A DNA stretch of 54,722 bases from Sulfolobales archaeon (GTDB lineage: Archaea; Thermoproteota; Thermoprotei_A; Sulfolobales; AG1): the NCBI GenBank assembly GCA_038897115.1, contig JAWAXC010000004.1:1-54722 (forward strand). The letters are read 5' to 3'. Each line of letters opens with the position of its first letter. Within the stretch, counting starts at the first letter, position 1. A program made the position numbers and the translations under genes. The notes under the pieces are model-generated. The model did not search any database, had not been told where the DNA came from, and worked only from the letters and a program-made list of their open reading frames with translations. Positions 32,532-41,236 of the stretch are shown piece by piece.

Positions 32532-34426
32532 TACCTCCCGATCCTCCTCCTATATATTAGGACACCCCCTAGGATAGCTATGATAAGAGCCAAGGCGAGA
32601 GGCACTACAAGCCAGTCTAGAGAACCCCTCTGCACCCCCTGTGTCTGAGGGGAGACGCCGGTGGTTTGGGTCTCCACTGGGGTTGTTCTAGCCATGGTTG
32701 GTGAAGGGGTAACTGTGATTACTGATGTGAGTATTTGGGTGAGCTGTTGGATCGATTGGGTTGCAGCAGCTTGCCTCTTTTTAATGCTTAGCAATGTATC
32801 CAGCGTTTGGAGACCCGTCTGTATGCCTTCAACCCTATCTGATCTATATACCTTGATATCATATATGCTATATAGAGGTATGATGGGCATATATCTGTGG
32901 AGGATCTCCTGGATCTTCATTATCTGATCCCTATATGCCGTTGGATTGTCTGTGCTTAGCGCAGAGTCTATAGCGGAGTCTAGCTCTGGTATCCTCACCC
33001 TAGCCCAGTTTGTGCCAGGCGTGTTCTGCCCTATCTCCGCTGTTGCGTTGCTGTGAAACACTGGTTGGAAGAGATATGCTGCAGGATCATAGAGCATGAG
33101 AAGACTATATATCCTGGATCCAAAGAATATTGTGAAGGCCCCCCTATTCCTTATATCCACATATGTAGGTAGAGCCACTAATCTTATATTTACCTCGATA
33201 CCAACCTTCTGGAGATCAGATGCTATAAGCTGGGCAGCGGTTAGCCAGTCGCTTATAGATGGGACATCAAGCTCGAAGCTAAGTCTCTTCCCATCAGGCG
33301 ATATCCTCACCCCATCGGCCCCCTTCTTAAAGCCTAGTCTATCGAGGATCTGGCTAGCCCTATCAGGATCATATGCCATGTTTGTCCCATTCACCTCTCT
33401 GTTTAGCCACTGATCCTCAGCTACTGGTGGTATGAAGTTATACCTAGGTATCCCATAGCCTGCCCCGGCTCTCTCAGCAAGGATCTTCCTGTTTATCGCC
33501 AGGGAAAGGGCAATTCTAAAATCAGTTATATTTGTTGGGTAAACCTGGTTGTTTGTCCATAGATAGAATATATTATTTGACCAGGGCATAGGCTCGACAG
33601 ATATCCCCGGAGATCCTAGGACGGTGGGGACATCTGTGGGGGAGAAATAGCATGAATCGATCTCACCTCTCAGGATAGCCGGTATTAGGGATTGCGTCGA
33701 TTGATACAGCTTAATCCTGAACCTCTCTACATGTGGAGACCCCATGAAGAAACCCTTAGAGGCCTTCATAACTATCTCGCTCTGAGGATCATAGTATTCA
33801 AGGGTAAACGGGCCTAGAGTAACACTGAGCCCCGGATCCCCTGGCTTGATCACAAGTCTCGAGAAATCGGCCTCTGAAATGTTTGAAACAATATTTCTCC
33901 ACACGTGTTGTGGAACAGCTATCCTACTGGCCACCGAAACGAACACAAGCGTTGTATTCCTGCTAACAGTGAACCTGAGAATCTTTTCCCCGGTTTTATC
34001 TACATTCACCACATACTTCAATATACCCTGTGGATCTAGGGTTTTGTTGAATGGGAGGTAGATGTATTTCCATGTGAAGATATAGTCATCAGCTGTTAGG
34101 GGTTTCCCATCGCTCCAATAAACGTTATCCCTTATATAGAAATAGACCTCCGTTAAATTGCCGGATCTCCTGAACTCCCATGAGGAGGCCGCCCATGGAA
34201 CGAAGGATCCATTGGGAGAGATATAGATCAAACCAGTAGAGAATAGGATCCCAGATACAACGCTGTCAACACCGATAGCTGTGAAGGGGTTGAGGTTGCC
34301 CCTCGCAGTCCCCGGATATCCCCATATATAGTCGCCTCCCTGGGCCTCAACAGCTACATATGTATTGAGAAGAGGGGCAATAACTATCATAGCCAGAATT
34401 ATTGTAACAAACATACGCCTTTCCAT
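32531..34426 (-). CDS. Extracellular solute-binding protein, family 5, system 1
   Basis: A ~631-residue SBP_bac_5 protein for system 1. It begins with a signal segment (FVTIILAMIVIAPLLNTYVAVEA), has the family block VYWSDGKPLTADDYIFTWKY, and ends with a Ser/Thr-rich stalk (TQTTGVSPQTQGVQ) and a C-terminal membrane anchor WLVVPLALALIIAILGGVLI plus a basic tail, the crenarchaeal way to tether such proteins. The frame opens at TTG 34438; ATG 34426 fits the TATATTATAG-like box at ~34440-34449 better. The palindrome TTACGTAA lies 48 bases upstream. Confidence 0.92.
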   Translation of the reverse strand: MERRMFVTIILAMIVIAPLLNTYVAVEAQGGDYIWGYPGTARGNLNPFTAIGVDSVVSGILFSTGLIYISPNGSFVPWAASSWEFRRSGNLTEVYFYIRDNVYWSDGKPLTADDYIFTWKYIYLPFNKTLDPQGILKYVVNVDKTGEKILRFTVSRNTTLVFVSVASRIAVPQHVWRNIVSNISEADFSRLVIKPGDPGLSVTLGPFTLEYYDPQSEIVMKASKGFFMGSPHVERFRIKLYQSTQSLIPAILRGEIDSCYFSPTDVPTVLGSPGISVEPMPWSNNIFYLWTNNQVYPTNITDFRIALSLAINRKILAERAGAGYGIPRYNFIPPVAEDQWLNREVNGTNMAYDPDRASQILDRLGFKKGADGVRISPDGKRLSFELDVPSISDWLTAAQLIASDLQKVGIEVNIRLVALPTYVDIRNRGAFTIFFGSRIYSLLMLYDPAAYLFQPVFHSNATAEIGQNTPGTNWARVRIPELDSAIDSALSTDNPTAYRDQIMKIQEILHRYMPIIPLYSIYDIKVYRSDRVEGIQTGLQTLDTLLSIKKRQAAATQSIQQLTQILTSVITVTPSPTMARTTPVETQTTGVSPQTQGVQRGSLDWLVVPLALALIIAILGGVLIYRRRIGR

Positions 34427-34473
34427 ATGGATACCCAACTATAATATGCAGCAGGATCGTAATAAGGTACTTG

Positions 34474-34481
34474 TTACGTAA
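34474..34481. promoter_or_regulatory. TTACGTAA palindrome, candidate operator 1
   Basis: A perfect 8-base palindrome in the divergent spacer between the binding-protein gene (minus) and the GH84 gene (plus). The same word, in the larger context GTTACGTAA, occurs at 39271-39280 (on the minus strand) upstream of the second binding-protein gene. The placement, beyond the TATA box, suits an activator or operator site for the locus. Confidence 0.4.
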
Positions 34482-34561
34482 TCTTTAGAGTGGGGACCTT
34501 GTTTATAAACCCTGTGATCGCTCATCCTTTAGAGGTTCTAAATATATCAAGGGTAGCTCCC

Positions 34562-35758
34562 ATGATGGTCGGGATCGTTGAGGGTTTCTACGGACAGCCT
34601 TGGGATCTTCTTGACAGGATATCCATGGTATCCTATATGGGGAGGGTCAGGCTTAACCTATATATCTATGCCCCCAAGGATGATCCCTATCACAGGGTTT
34701 CGTGGAGAAGCCCTTATCCGCAACACCAGATGGAGGGCTTCTCAATGCTCATAGATGCCTGTGCTAGAAATGGTGTTGCGTTTGGCTATGCAATATCCCC
34801 TGGTCTTGACATTGATTATTCCTCTAAGAGCGATATAGATATCCTTATAAGGAAGCTCAGCATGTTCATGGATCTTGGTACGAGGGTGCTTGGAATCTTT
34901 CTAGATGATATACCCCCTGAGCTGAGGGGAAGAGGTTTTAAGAGCCTGGCAGAGGCACAGGCATCTATCGCGAATAGGGTATATAGAGAGCTATCCCCAG
35001 ACAGGCTGTTCCTCGTGCCAACCTATTACTGGGGCTATGAGGAGGGCTATTTGAGAGAGCTCGGCTCTCTTCTAGATAGTGGCGTTGAGATCGTCTGGAC
35101 CGGCAGGTATGTTGTCTCGCCAACAATAGATCTCGATGATATTGAGAGGTTTAGAGAGATAGCAGGTAGATATCCTGCTATCTGGGATAACTACCCCGTC
35201 AATGACTTCTTCATGGTGAGGGGTGTTATAAGGCTGCATATGGGTCCTATAAAGGGGAGAGATCCAAGGATATTCGCTGTATCACCTGCATATATGTCTA
35301 ACCCTATGAACCAGGCCGAGGCCTCTAAAATACCGATCTACAGTATCTCGAGAATAGCACGTGGATATGAGCTCGGAGATATGGTTCTAGAAAAAGCTGT
35401 GGAGCTAATAGCCGGTGAAGAGGTGTGGGACGCTCTAAAACTCTTCGTAAGGCTTAACAGCTCAAGCCCGCTAGACCCTGAAGCAGATTTCGAGCCAAGT
35501 GGTGGGGAAGCTAAATCGCTAATAGATATGGTAGATACTCTCAGAAGAAGCCTGGGCAATAAAAAGCTCCTCCGGGAGATAAGCCCCATATTATCATTCA
35601 TAGAAAGCCTTGCAAAAACCCTTGCAAGGGGTGAGAAAATGCCTAGTAAAGCCTATAGAATCCAGACAGCCGGGCTATATGATCCGCCCATTAGCGATGA
35701 GACCATGGTAAGGGTCTTCGGAAGGGTTACTAGGAGGAGGCCTATGTGGATCTCGTGA
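34562..35758 (+). CDS. GH84-type beta-N-acetylglucosaminidase
   Basis: A 398-residue glycoside hydrolase of family 84, which removes terminal beta-N-acetylglucosamine by substrate-assisted catalysis. N-terminal VGIVEGFYGQPW, NLYIYAPKDDPYHR and FGYAISPGLD are canonical, and the catalytic Asp pair is in FLDDIPPE (D115-D116). The frame opens at GTG 34490, but the TATA-like TTTATAAAC at 34502-34510 would place transcription after that codon, so I choose ATG 34562. There is no signal peptide, so it acts in the cytoplasm. It overlaps the NamZ gene by 13 bases, and probably plays the role that GH3 NagZ plays in bacteria. Confidence 0.9.
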   Translation: MMVGIVEGFYGQPWDLLDRISMVSYMGRVRLNLYIYAPKDDPYHRVSWRSPYPQHQMEGFSMLIDACARNGVAFGYAISPGLDIDYSSKSDIDILIRKLSMFMDLGTRVLGIFLDDIPPELRGRGFKSLAEAQASIANRVYRELSPDRLFLVPTYYWGYEEGYLRELGSLLDSGVEIVWTGRYVVSPTIDLDDIERFREIAGRYPAIWDNYPVNDFFMVRGVIRLHMGPIKGRDPRIFAVSPAYMSNPMNQAEASKIPIYSISRIARGYELGDMVLEKAVELIAGEEVWDALKLFVRLNSSSPLDPEADFEPSGGEAKSLIDMVDTLRRSLGNKKLLREISPILSFIESLAKTLARGEKMPSKAYRIQTAGLYDPPISDETMVRVFGRVTRRRPMWIS

Positions 35759-36930
35759 GGAGGCTGTTCTATTTGACCTCTCTAGGAGTTGATGTTTTCC
35801 TAGGCGAGGGTATTTGGAGAGCATATAATGGGAAGAGAATCTCGATCATGTGTAACTCTGCTAGCATAACATCTAACTACACATATACACTAGATGAGAT
35901 ATCTTCTAGAGGATTAAGGATCCAAGGTATCCTCGTCCCAGAGCACGGCTACTGGGGATTTCTCCAGGCTGGAGAGGAGGTTCAACATTACTATGATAGA
36001 TATCTAGGATCCTGGGTATATAGCCTCTATAAGGCTTCTAGGGAAGAGGTGAGGAGGATTCTCGAGGAAAGCGATGTTCTATTAATAGATATCCAGGATC
36101 TCGGCCTCAGATTCTACACATATCTATCCGCAGTCCTCGACCTATTATCTCTGGCTTCAAGGCTGGGGGAAAAGGAGGTTCTGATCCTCGACAGGCCTAA
36201 TCCCCTCGGAGGGGTATTGGTGGAGGGGCCTATCGCAAGGGAAAATATGATCTCAATTCTCTCCCCATATAAGATACCGATAAGATATGGAGCAACCATA
36301 GGCGAGATTGCAAGGCTCTATGAGAATGAAGAGAGCCTCGGTATAGATCTCCGTGTAATACCTATGAAAGGATGGTCAAGAAAGCAAGATATATTGGATA
36401 TAGCCATGCCATGGGCCCCAACATCTCCAGCAATACCTACACCCGACACTGTATATCCATATGCCCTAACAGTATATCTCGAGGCGACAAATATAAGTGA
36501 GGGTAGAGGGACATATACCCCTTTTAAGGTGATTGGAGCACCCTTCATAGATCCTATAAAGCTTTCGCAAGCCCTTGGAGACGCAATTAGCAGAGATACA
36601 GCTGTTTTCAGACCTACCATGTTTAGACCCCTATTCTCCAAATATAGTGGTGAGATGTGTGGTGGCGTATATATACATATTATAGATAGAAAGAGAGTTA
36701 GGGTCTTCGAAACAAGTCTCAAGATCCTTAGCACCCTATATACATTATATGGAGATCACATTGAACTGATAAAACGAGGCGATAGGTTCTTAATTGACAT
36801 ACTATATGGAGATCCAAGGGTTAGATCTGTTATCACAGGCCAGCTCGATCTATATAGCTATATCTCATCTATAGATGAGGAGATTCTAGGCTACAGAGAG
36901 AGGCTGGAGCCAGTTAAGATATATAGTTAA
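35746..36930 (+). CDS. namZ: NamZ-family exo-beta-N-acetylmuramidase (DUF1343, GH171)
   Basis: 394 residues. NamZ (YbbC of Bacillus) releases MurNAc from the non-reducing end of peptidoglycan fragments. The match is extensive: PEHGYWGFLQAGEEV (E66-H67), LIDIQDLGLRFYTYLSAV, LDRPNPLGGVLVEGP, IPIRYGATIGEIARLY, PWAPTSPAIPTPDTVYPYA and EATNISEGRGTYTPFKVIG (E252). GTG 35746 has GGAGGAGG at 35733-35740 five bases upstream. There is no signal peptide. The substrate MurNAc is absent from archaeal cell walls, so the function points to bacterial debris. It is the second gene of an operon with the GH84 enzyme and its end overlaps the convergent kinase gene by 4 bases. Confidence 0.93.
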   Translation: MDLVRRLFYLTSLGVDVFLGEGIWRAYNGKRISIMCNSASITSNYTYTLDEISSRGLRIQGILVPEHGYWGFLQAGEEVQHYYDRYLGSWVYSLYKASREEVRRILEESDVLLIDIQDLGLRFYTYLSAVLDLLSLASRLGEKEVLILDRPNPLGGVLVEGPIARENMISILSPYKIPIRYGATIGEIARLYENEESLGIDLRVIPMKGWSRKQDILDIAMPWAPTSPAIPTPDTVYPYALTVYLEATNISEGRGTYTPFKVIGAPFIDPIKLSQALGDAISRDTAVFRPTMFRPLFSKYSGEMCGGVYIHIIDRKRVRVFETSLKILSTLYTLYGDHIELIKRGDRFLIDILYGDPRVRSVITGQLDLYSYISSIDEEILGYRERLEPVKIYS

Positions 36931-37940
36931 TCCTCCGAGGATCTCTGTTTAAATAAACACTCAGGAGGAAGATCCTTTCTATCTCCTGACAACAATCCTC
37001 TCCTCGAGAGAGCCAGGAGCAGGGATGAGCATTCCTGGCTAAGAACGGGATCGCGGATCTCCACCTCGCGGCCAACATAGCTGACGATGGCCCTCCTGAT
37101 CATGGGACCCCAGATATCTTTGTTCGCGTGGTACGTAGAACCCACAATGGCCAGTGGTAGAACCCCTATTTTATCTGCAATAGCTCTATAGGCTATCGCT
37201 ATCTCTTCAGCCTCCTCCTTAAGGATCCTGATCGCCACTCTATCGCCCTCCCTAGCAGCTTGAAAAATGTCTATCGCGAAAGATGCTATGAGGCTCTTGA
37301 TGTTTCCACCAGAATATATGATCTTCAGGAGATCCTGAGGATCGCGCGCGCCAAATCTTCTTAAAGCCCTCTCAACCAAGGAGGTTGGTTCTAGCCTACC
37401 ATCTAAGGATCTATAGACTGCTCTGAGACCAATAATACCTATTCTCCACGAGCCCCCTTCATCGCCTATGAGATGACCCCAGCCCCCCACTCTTATCCGC
37501 CTCCCTCTAGAAATGCCTAAAAAGCTGCTCCCAGTACCCAGGATAGCTATTATACCATCACCTCCTAGAAAGGCTGAGTAGTGTGCAGCCTCGAGATCCT
37601 CTATAATTTCTATGGAACCCCTATCGATACCAAGCATACTAGATATACAGTCTGAAAGATTGCTGTCCCATGCACCTCCAAGCCAACCTGCTAGCCCTGC
37701 GCCAATGAAAACAGGTTTAAGCTCTCTCTCATATTTGATAGCCGATGATATAGCTCTGTAGATGTTCCTGCAGGAATCTATAACTCCTATTGACGCCGGG
37801 TTTCCCGGGCCTGAGAAACCGTGACCCACATATAGCCACTCGGTGGTTATAGCTATAGCAACAGTCTTTGTCGCTCCAGCGTCAACACCGATGAAAACGT
37901 CCTTATCCCCCATGATAAAAGCCTCCGAGGCTTTTTGCAT
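36927..37940 (-). CDS. N-acetylglucosamine/N-acetylmuramate kinase, BadF/BadG family
   Basis: A 337-residue ASKHA-fold kinase. Phosphate-1 motif GVDAGATKTVAIAI (about 17-30), GAGLAGWLGG, and the phosphate-2/adenosine block ILGTGSSFLGIS followed by GGWGHLIGDEGGSWRIG are those of GlcNAc kinases of the BadF/BadG/BcrA group. MurK of Clostridium, in the same group, phosphorylates both MurNAc and GlcNAc. Here it would phosphorylate sugars freed by GH84 and NamZ. It lies 7 bases downstream of the SIS gene in one operon. Confidence 0.88.
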   Translation of the reverse strand: MQKASEAFIMGDKDVFIGVDAGATKTVAIAITTEWLYVGHGFSGPGNPASIGVIDSCRNIYRAISSAIKYERELKPVFIGAGLAGWLGGAWDSNLSDCISSMLGIDRGSIEIIEDLEAAHYSAFLGGDGIIAILGTGSSFLGISRGRRIRVGGWGHLIGDEGGSWRIGIIGLRAVYRSLDGRLEPTSLVERALRRFGARDPQDLLKIIYSGGNIKSLIASFAIDIFQAAREGDRVAIRILKEEAEEIAIAYRAIADKIGVLPLAIVGSTYHANKDIWGPMIRRAIVSYVGREVEIRDPVLSQECSSLLLALSRRGLLSGDRKDLPPECLFKQRSSED

Positions 37941-37947
37941 TTATAGC

Positions 37948-38703
37948 TTAGAGATGCTTTACATACTTTTTGTACTTTTCAAGCAACATTCTATTTAGAT
38001 CCTTGCTATGCGGGATATTTACACTAACCCATATCTCAGGCTCATACCCCCTTTTAATCAGCTTCTCGATGGCTAGTATCTCGAGTGTGTGGGCTATGAA
38101 GGAGTTCACTATAGTCGATACAGGGGCGATTCTCCTGCCACCCAGTTCCTTGATCTCTACAGCGGCATCTCCTTCAGGCACCTTATTGTCTACAACGATA
38201 TCTGCAACCTCATATAGCTTCTTACCATATCTATTCTCGGGCTCGAGCTTCTTAGAATATTCAACAGATGTTATAGCTATAACCCTTACACCCCTCTCCC
38301 TAGCAAGTACAGAGGCTTCTACAGGCACTGCATTTTTTCCAGAGTTCGAGATCACTATAAGCACATCTCCCTCGCTAGGCGAGTAATACTCTATAAGGGC
38401 ATCTGCATATCCGCTGAGCCTCTCGATCATAGAGCTTTTAGCAGCCCCCGAGAACGGGCTTAGAGCTGTATCAAGCATCGGATATATCCTTGCAAGGCCC
38501 CCAGCCCTGTGGAACATCTCCACAGCTACTAACATCGAGTGGCCGGTTCCAAGCACATATATCAACCTATCATTCATAATCCCCATAGCCATCTCCTCAG
38601 ACGCTCTCTCCATGTTAGCCATCTCCTCAGATAAGATCCTCTCAAATATGCTGTGTATCACATCCCTATACATATATACATAACCCAACCCCATACCCAT
38701 CAC
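37948..38703 (-). CDS. SIS-domain phosphosugar protein (UPF0309/COG4821 family)
   Basis: A 251-residue protein with one SIS domain: IYVLGTGHSMLVAVEMFHRAG, VLIVISNSGKNAVPVEA and VKDxx-like NKVPEGDAAVEIKELGGR. This pattern belongs to the UPF0309 family, not to MurQ, whose GAGTSGRLG motif is missing. Next to a MurNAc/GlcNAc kinase and NamZ it could process MurNAc-6-phosphate or GlcNAc-6-phosphate, for example as an analogue of the MurQ lactyl-ether lyase. That role is inferred from context. Start candidates include MMGMGLG at 38703 and the ATG of MYRDVIHS, ten codons in. Confidence 0.85.
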   Translation of the reverse strand: MMGMGLGYVYMYRDVIHSIFERILSEEMANMERASEEMAMGIMNDRLIYVLGTGHSMLVAVEMFHRAGGLARIYPMLDTALSPFSGAAKSSMIERLSGYADALIEYYSPSEGDVLIVISNSGKNAVPVEASVLARERGVRVIAITSVEYSKKLEPENRYGKKLYEVADIVVDNKVPEGDAAVEIKELGGRRIAPVSTIVNSFIAHTLEILAIEKLIKRGYEPEIWVSVNIPHSKDLNRMLLEKYKKYVKHL

Positions 38704-38724
38704 CCCAGATCAAGCTTGCAAGGC

Positions 38725-39216
38725 CTAGCCACCTCTCCTCTTACGCATTATAAACTCAGACTCATCCTCTATAATTGCATCTCTTATCTCCCCTACAATC
38801 TCATAGCCAAGGGATCTATAGAACTTCACAGCTCTATAGTTAAAACCCGAGACAAGTAAAAAGCTGTTCCCCCTATACCTAAATATATCTCTCTCAGCAG
38901 CATCCATGAGCAGCCTGCCTATCCCCCTACCCCTATATCTCTCATCAACCGCTATAGCCCTTATATATCCCCCCAGAGGGAATCCATCAAATACTCTGAA
39001 AAGCACGAAACCTACTACAGATCCCTCTAACTCGGCCACATATGCCCATCCCTCCTCAATAGAGGAGATAGATATGTCTATGCACATATCCCTACTATAT
39101 CCGAGTGTTATATACGGGTCTGTTGAAACCATGATCCTGCAGATCTCATCTACATCTAGGATCGACGGCCTTCTTACCTGCACCAAGAGATCAGACCCTC
39201 GCCAGTCTAGACCCAT
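38725..39216 (-). CDS. GNAT-family N-acetyltransferase (RimI-like)
   Basis: A 163-residue acetyltransferase with motif A IRAIAVDERYRGRGIGRLLMD holding R-G-x-G-I-G for acetyl-CoA, and motif B NYRAVKFYRSLGYEIVG. The layout is RimI/Ard1-like, so it may acetylate protein N-termini or a small molecule. It lies 21 bases upstream of the SIS gene on the same strand and may belong to that operon. An amino-sugar acetyltransferase role, given the location, is possible but unsupported by residues I can see. Confidence 0.82.
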   Translation of the reverse strand: MGLDWRGSDLLVQVRRPSILDVDEICRIMVSTDPYITLGYSRDMCIDISISSIEEGWAYVAELEGSVVGFVLFRVFDGFPLGGYIRAIAVDERYRGRGIGRLLMDAAERDIFRYRGNSFLLVSGFNYRAVKFYRSLGYEIVGEIRDAIIEDESEFIMRKRRGG

Positions 39217-39271
39217 ACCACATTTTATCTAGAATCCTGGAAAACATATAAAACAATTGATCAAGCTCTTT

Positions 39272-39279
39272 TTACGTAA
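39272..39279. promoter_or_regulatory. TTACGTAA palindrome, candidate operator 2
   Basis: The second copy of the palindrome found at 34474. It lies ~12 bases upstream of the TATA box of the second binding-protein gene, and also upstream of the divergent GNAT-SIS-kinase genes, so one site could control both directions. Confidence 0.4.
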
Positions 39280-39290
39280 CACCTTCCTTA

Positions 39291-39300
39291 AGAATATATA
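39291..39300 (+). promoter_or_regulatory. Probable TATA box of the second importer operon
   Basis: AGAATATATA lies 31-40 bases before ATG 39331, which predicts a transcript with a very short leader, typical of crenarchaeal operon-first genes. Confidence 0.45.
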
Positions 39301-39330
39301 CCGCTAATATTATTAGTAGAGGCTAGCAGT

Positions 39331-41214
39331 ATGTCGAGTTCTAGTAGGGGTATAGAAGTACTATCGATAATGATAGTGGTGATGATCCTAGGATCTATAT
39401 TTCTAAGCATATGGCCCCCAATATATATGATCAATGTATATGCACAGGAAAGCACGGCAATATTGAAGCTCTGCATACCATCACCTGGAAAGGTTCTGGA
39501 TCTGAATCCCTATTTCTACATCGCATCACCACCCCTGACACACTGTATGATACTTAAGCTAGTGTATGAAACACTTGCTGAGGAGAAGAGCGATGGATCC
39601 CTAGAACCCCTGCTAGCTACTCAATGGAGCACTTCGCAAGATGGAAAGACAATCACTATAAAGCTAAGATCGAATGTCTATTGGCACGATGGCACGCCAT
39701 TCACCTCAAGAGATGTGGCATTTGTTCTAACAACAATCAAGAGATATCCAGGTGGCGATGTGTATTCGATAGGAAGATACATCGAGTCTTTAGAGACACC
39801 TGATAATCTAACCATCATCATCAAGCTCACGCAGCCTTTCAGCAGGTTCCTATATTATCTACTCACAGGCTACAGGATCTTCCCTCAACATATTTTCTCG
39901 GATAAAAATATGGCTGAGTTTCCAGCAAGGGATCCGCGATATGCTATAGGAACTGGCCCATATAGATTGGTTGAGGCGAACTTCGATACCCAGATATTTA
40001 GGTTCGCTGCCTTCGAAAGATACTGGGGAGGATCTCCCAAGGTTAGTGAGATAGTTGTTCAGGTGGTTGATGAATCAGCACCTATCCCGGTTATGATGAA
40101 GACAGGGCAGTGCTCTATAGCATCGATAACTAATCCAGCTCTTGTTCCGCCTATAGTCTCTGATCCCTCCTTGGGGGTTGCCGTCTCTAGGGGATGGCCT
40201 TATCAGGGTTCATACTACACACCGGCAGGTCTTCTAGTTATAAACACGGCTGTGTATCCACTCAATATAACGGAGTTCAGACGCGCATTAGCATATGCAA
40301 TAAATAAAGATAGGATAGTCCAGCTAGCGCTCCAGGGATATGGCGAGGTTGCATCGTCAGGTCAGCTACCTATGTCTTCGAAGTGGAGGCCCCCCGATCT
40401 AGAGGAGATAAGCTATAATGCCTCAAAAGCGAGAGAGATCTTAAGATCTATAGGCTTTGTCGAAGGGCCAGATCATATGTTCCGATACCCCAACGGAACA
40501 CCTGTAAGCATAAAGATCATACATACGGGAGGTATAGCAAGCAACGTGGTGGCATTAATAATCCAGGACTGGAGAAATGCTGGCATTGAGGCATCCGAGG
40601 AGGTTCTCACAAGACTCACTTACGTCAATAACCTCGCATATGGCTACTACCAGGTTGCAATGCTGCTGACAAATAGACCGACGGATGTTGACTTTGTTCT
40701 AACTGTCTTCATGGACAGGAATACAACGCCAACTCCTATAGGGCAGCCAACTCAGTATTGGGGTTGGACTAGGTATGTTAATCCGCAATTCAATGCATAT
40801 ATCGAGAGGGCTAGATCCTCTCTAACAGATGGGGAGGCCTTTAAATACTATGCAGAGGCTCAGAGAATAGCTGCAAGGGATCAGTGGGTAATACCCCTCT
40901 ACTATTCAAAAGCTATATGGGCCTTCAACAAGAGGGACTTCGTTAGTTGGGAAAAGCTTCAAGAAGGGGAGGGATATCCTACCCATGTGACCATGCTCAG
41001 CATAGCACCATATGCTCCTCAGACGCAACCTGCTGCAACAACTATTATATATCGAGAGCAGCAGACATATACAACTGTGAGGGAGTATGTGACATACACG
41101 CAGCAATACACACAAGCGGCGGAAGCATCGTCACCTATAGGTGTGGTGGCGATAGCTATCTTGATAGCAGCCGTTGCTGCCATATCTGTATACATTGTTC
41201 TGAGGAGGAGATGA
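39331..41214 (+). CDS. Extracellular solute-binding protein, family 5, system 2
   Basis: A 627-residue binding protein similar in build to system 1. Signal segment ~10-37 (IMIVVMILGSIFLSIWPPI, ending VYAQ). Family block VYWHDGTPFTSRDVAFVLT, plus KLTQPFSRFLYYLLTGYRIF. The C-terminus has a Thr/Gln/Tyr-rich stalk and a membrane anchor IGVVAIAILIAAVAAISVYI followed by R-R-R. Substrate unknown: peptides, oligosaccharides or muropeptides fit the family. First gene of an operon with two permeases. Confidence 0.92.
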   Translation: MSSSSRGIEVLSIMIVVMILGSIFLSIWPPIYMINVYAQESTAILKLCIPSPGKVLDLNPYFYIASPPLTHCMILKLVYETLAEEKSDGSLEPLLATQWSTSQDGKTITIKLRSNVYWHDGTPFTSRDVAFVLTTIKRYPGGDVYSIGRYIESLETPDNLTIIIKLTQPFSRFLYYLLTGYRIFPQHIFSDKNMAEFPARDPRYAIGTGPYRLVEANFDTQIFRFAAFERYWGGSPKVSEIVVQVVDESAPIPVMMKTGQCSIASITNPALVPPIVSDPSLGVAVSRGWPYQGSYYTPAGLLVINTAVYPLNITEFRRALAYAINKDRIVQLALQGYGEVASSGQLPMSSKWRPPDLEEISYNASKAREILRSIGFVEGPDHMFRYPNGTPVSIKIIHTGGIASNVVALIIQDWRNAGIEASEEVLTRLTYVNNLAYGYYQVAMLLTNRPTDVDFVLTVFMDRNTTPTPIGQPTQYWGWTRYVNPQFNAYIERARSSLTDGEAFKYYAEAQRIAARDQWVIPLYYSKAIWAFNKRDFVSWEKLQEGEGYPTHVTMLSIAPYAPQTQPAATTIIYREQQTYTTVREYVTYTQQYTQAAEASSPIGVVAIAILIAAVAAISVYIVLRRR

Positions 41215-41236
41215 CATATCCATAGGTGGATCTTTT

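Noticed and set aside
37948-38703. MurQ etherase
   Set aside because: The MurQ GAGTSGRLG block is missing and the motifs match the UPF0309 family instead.
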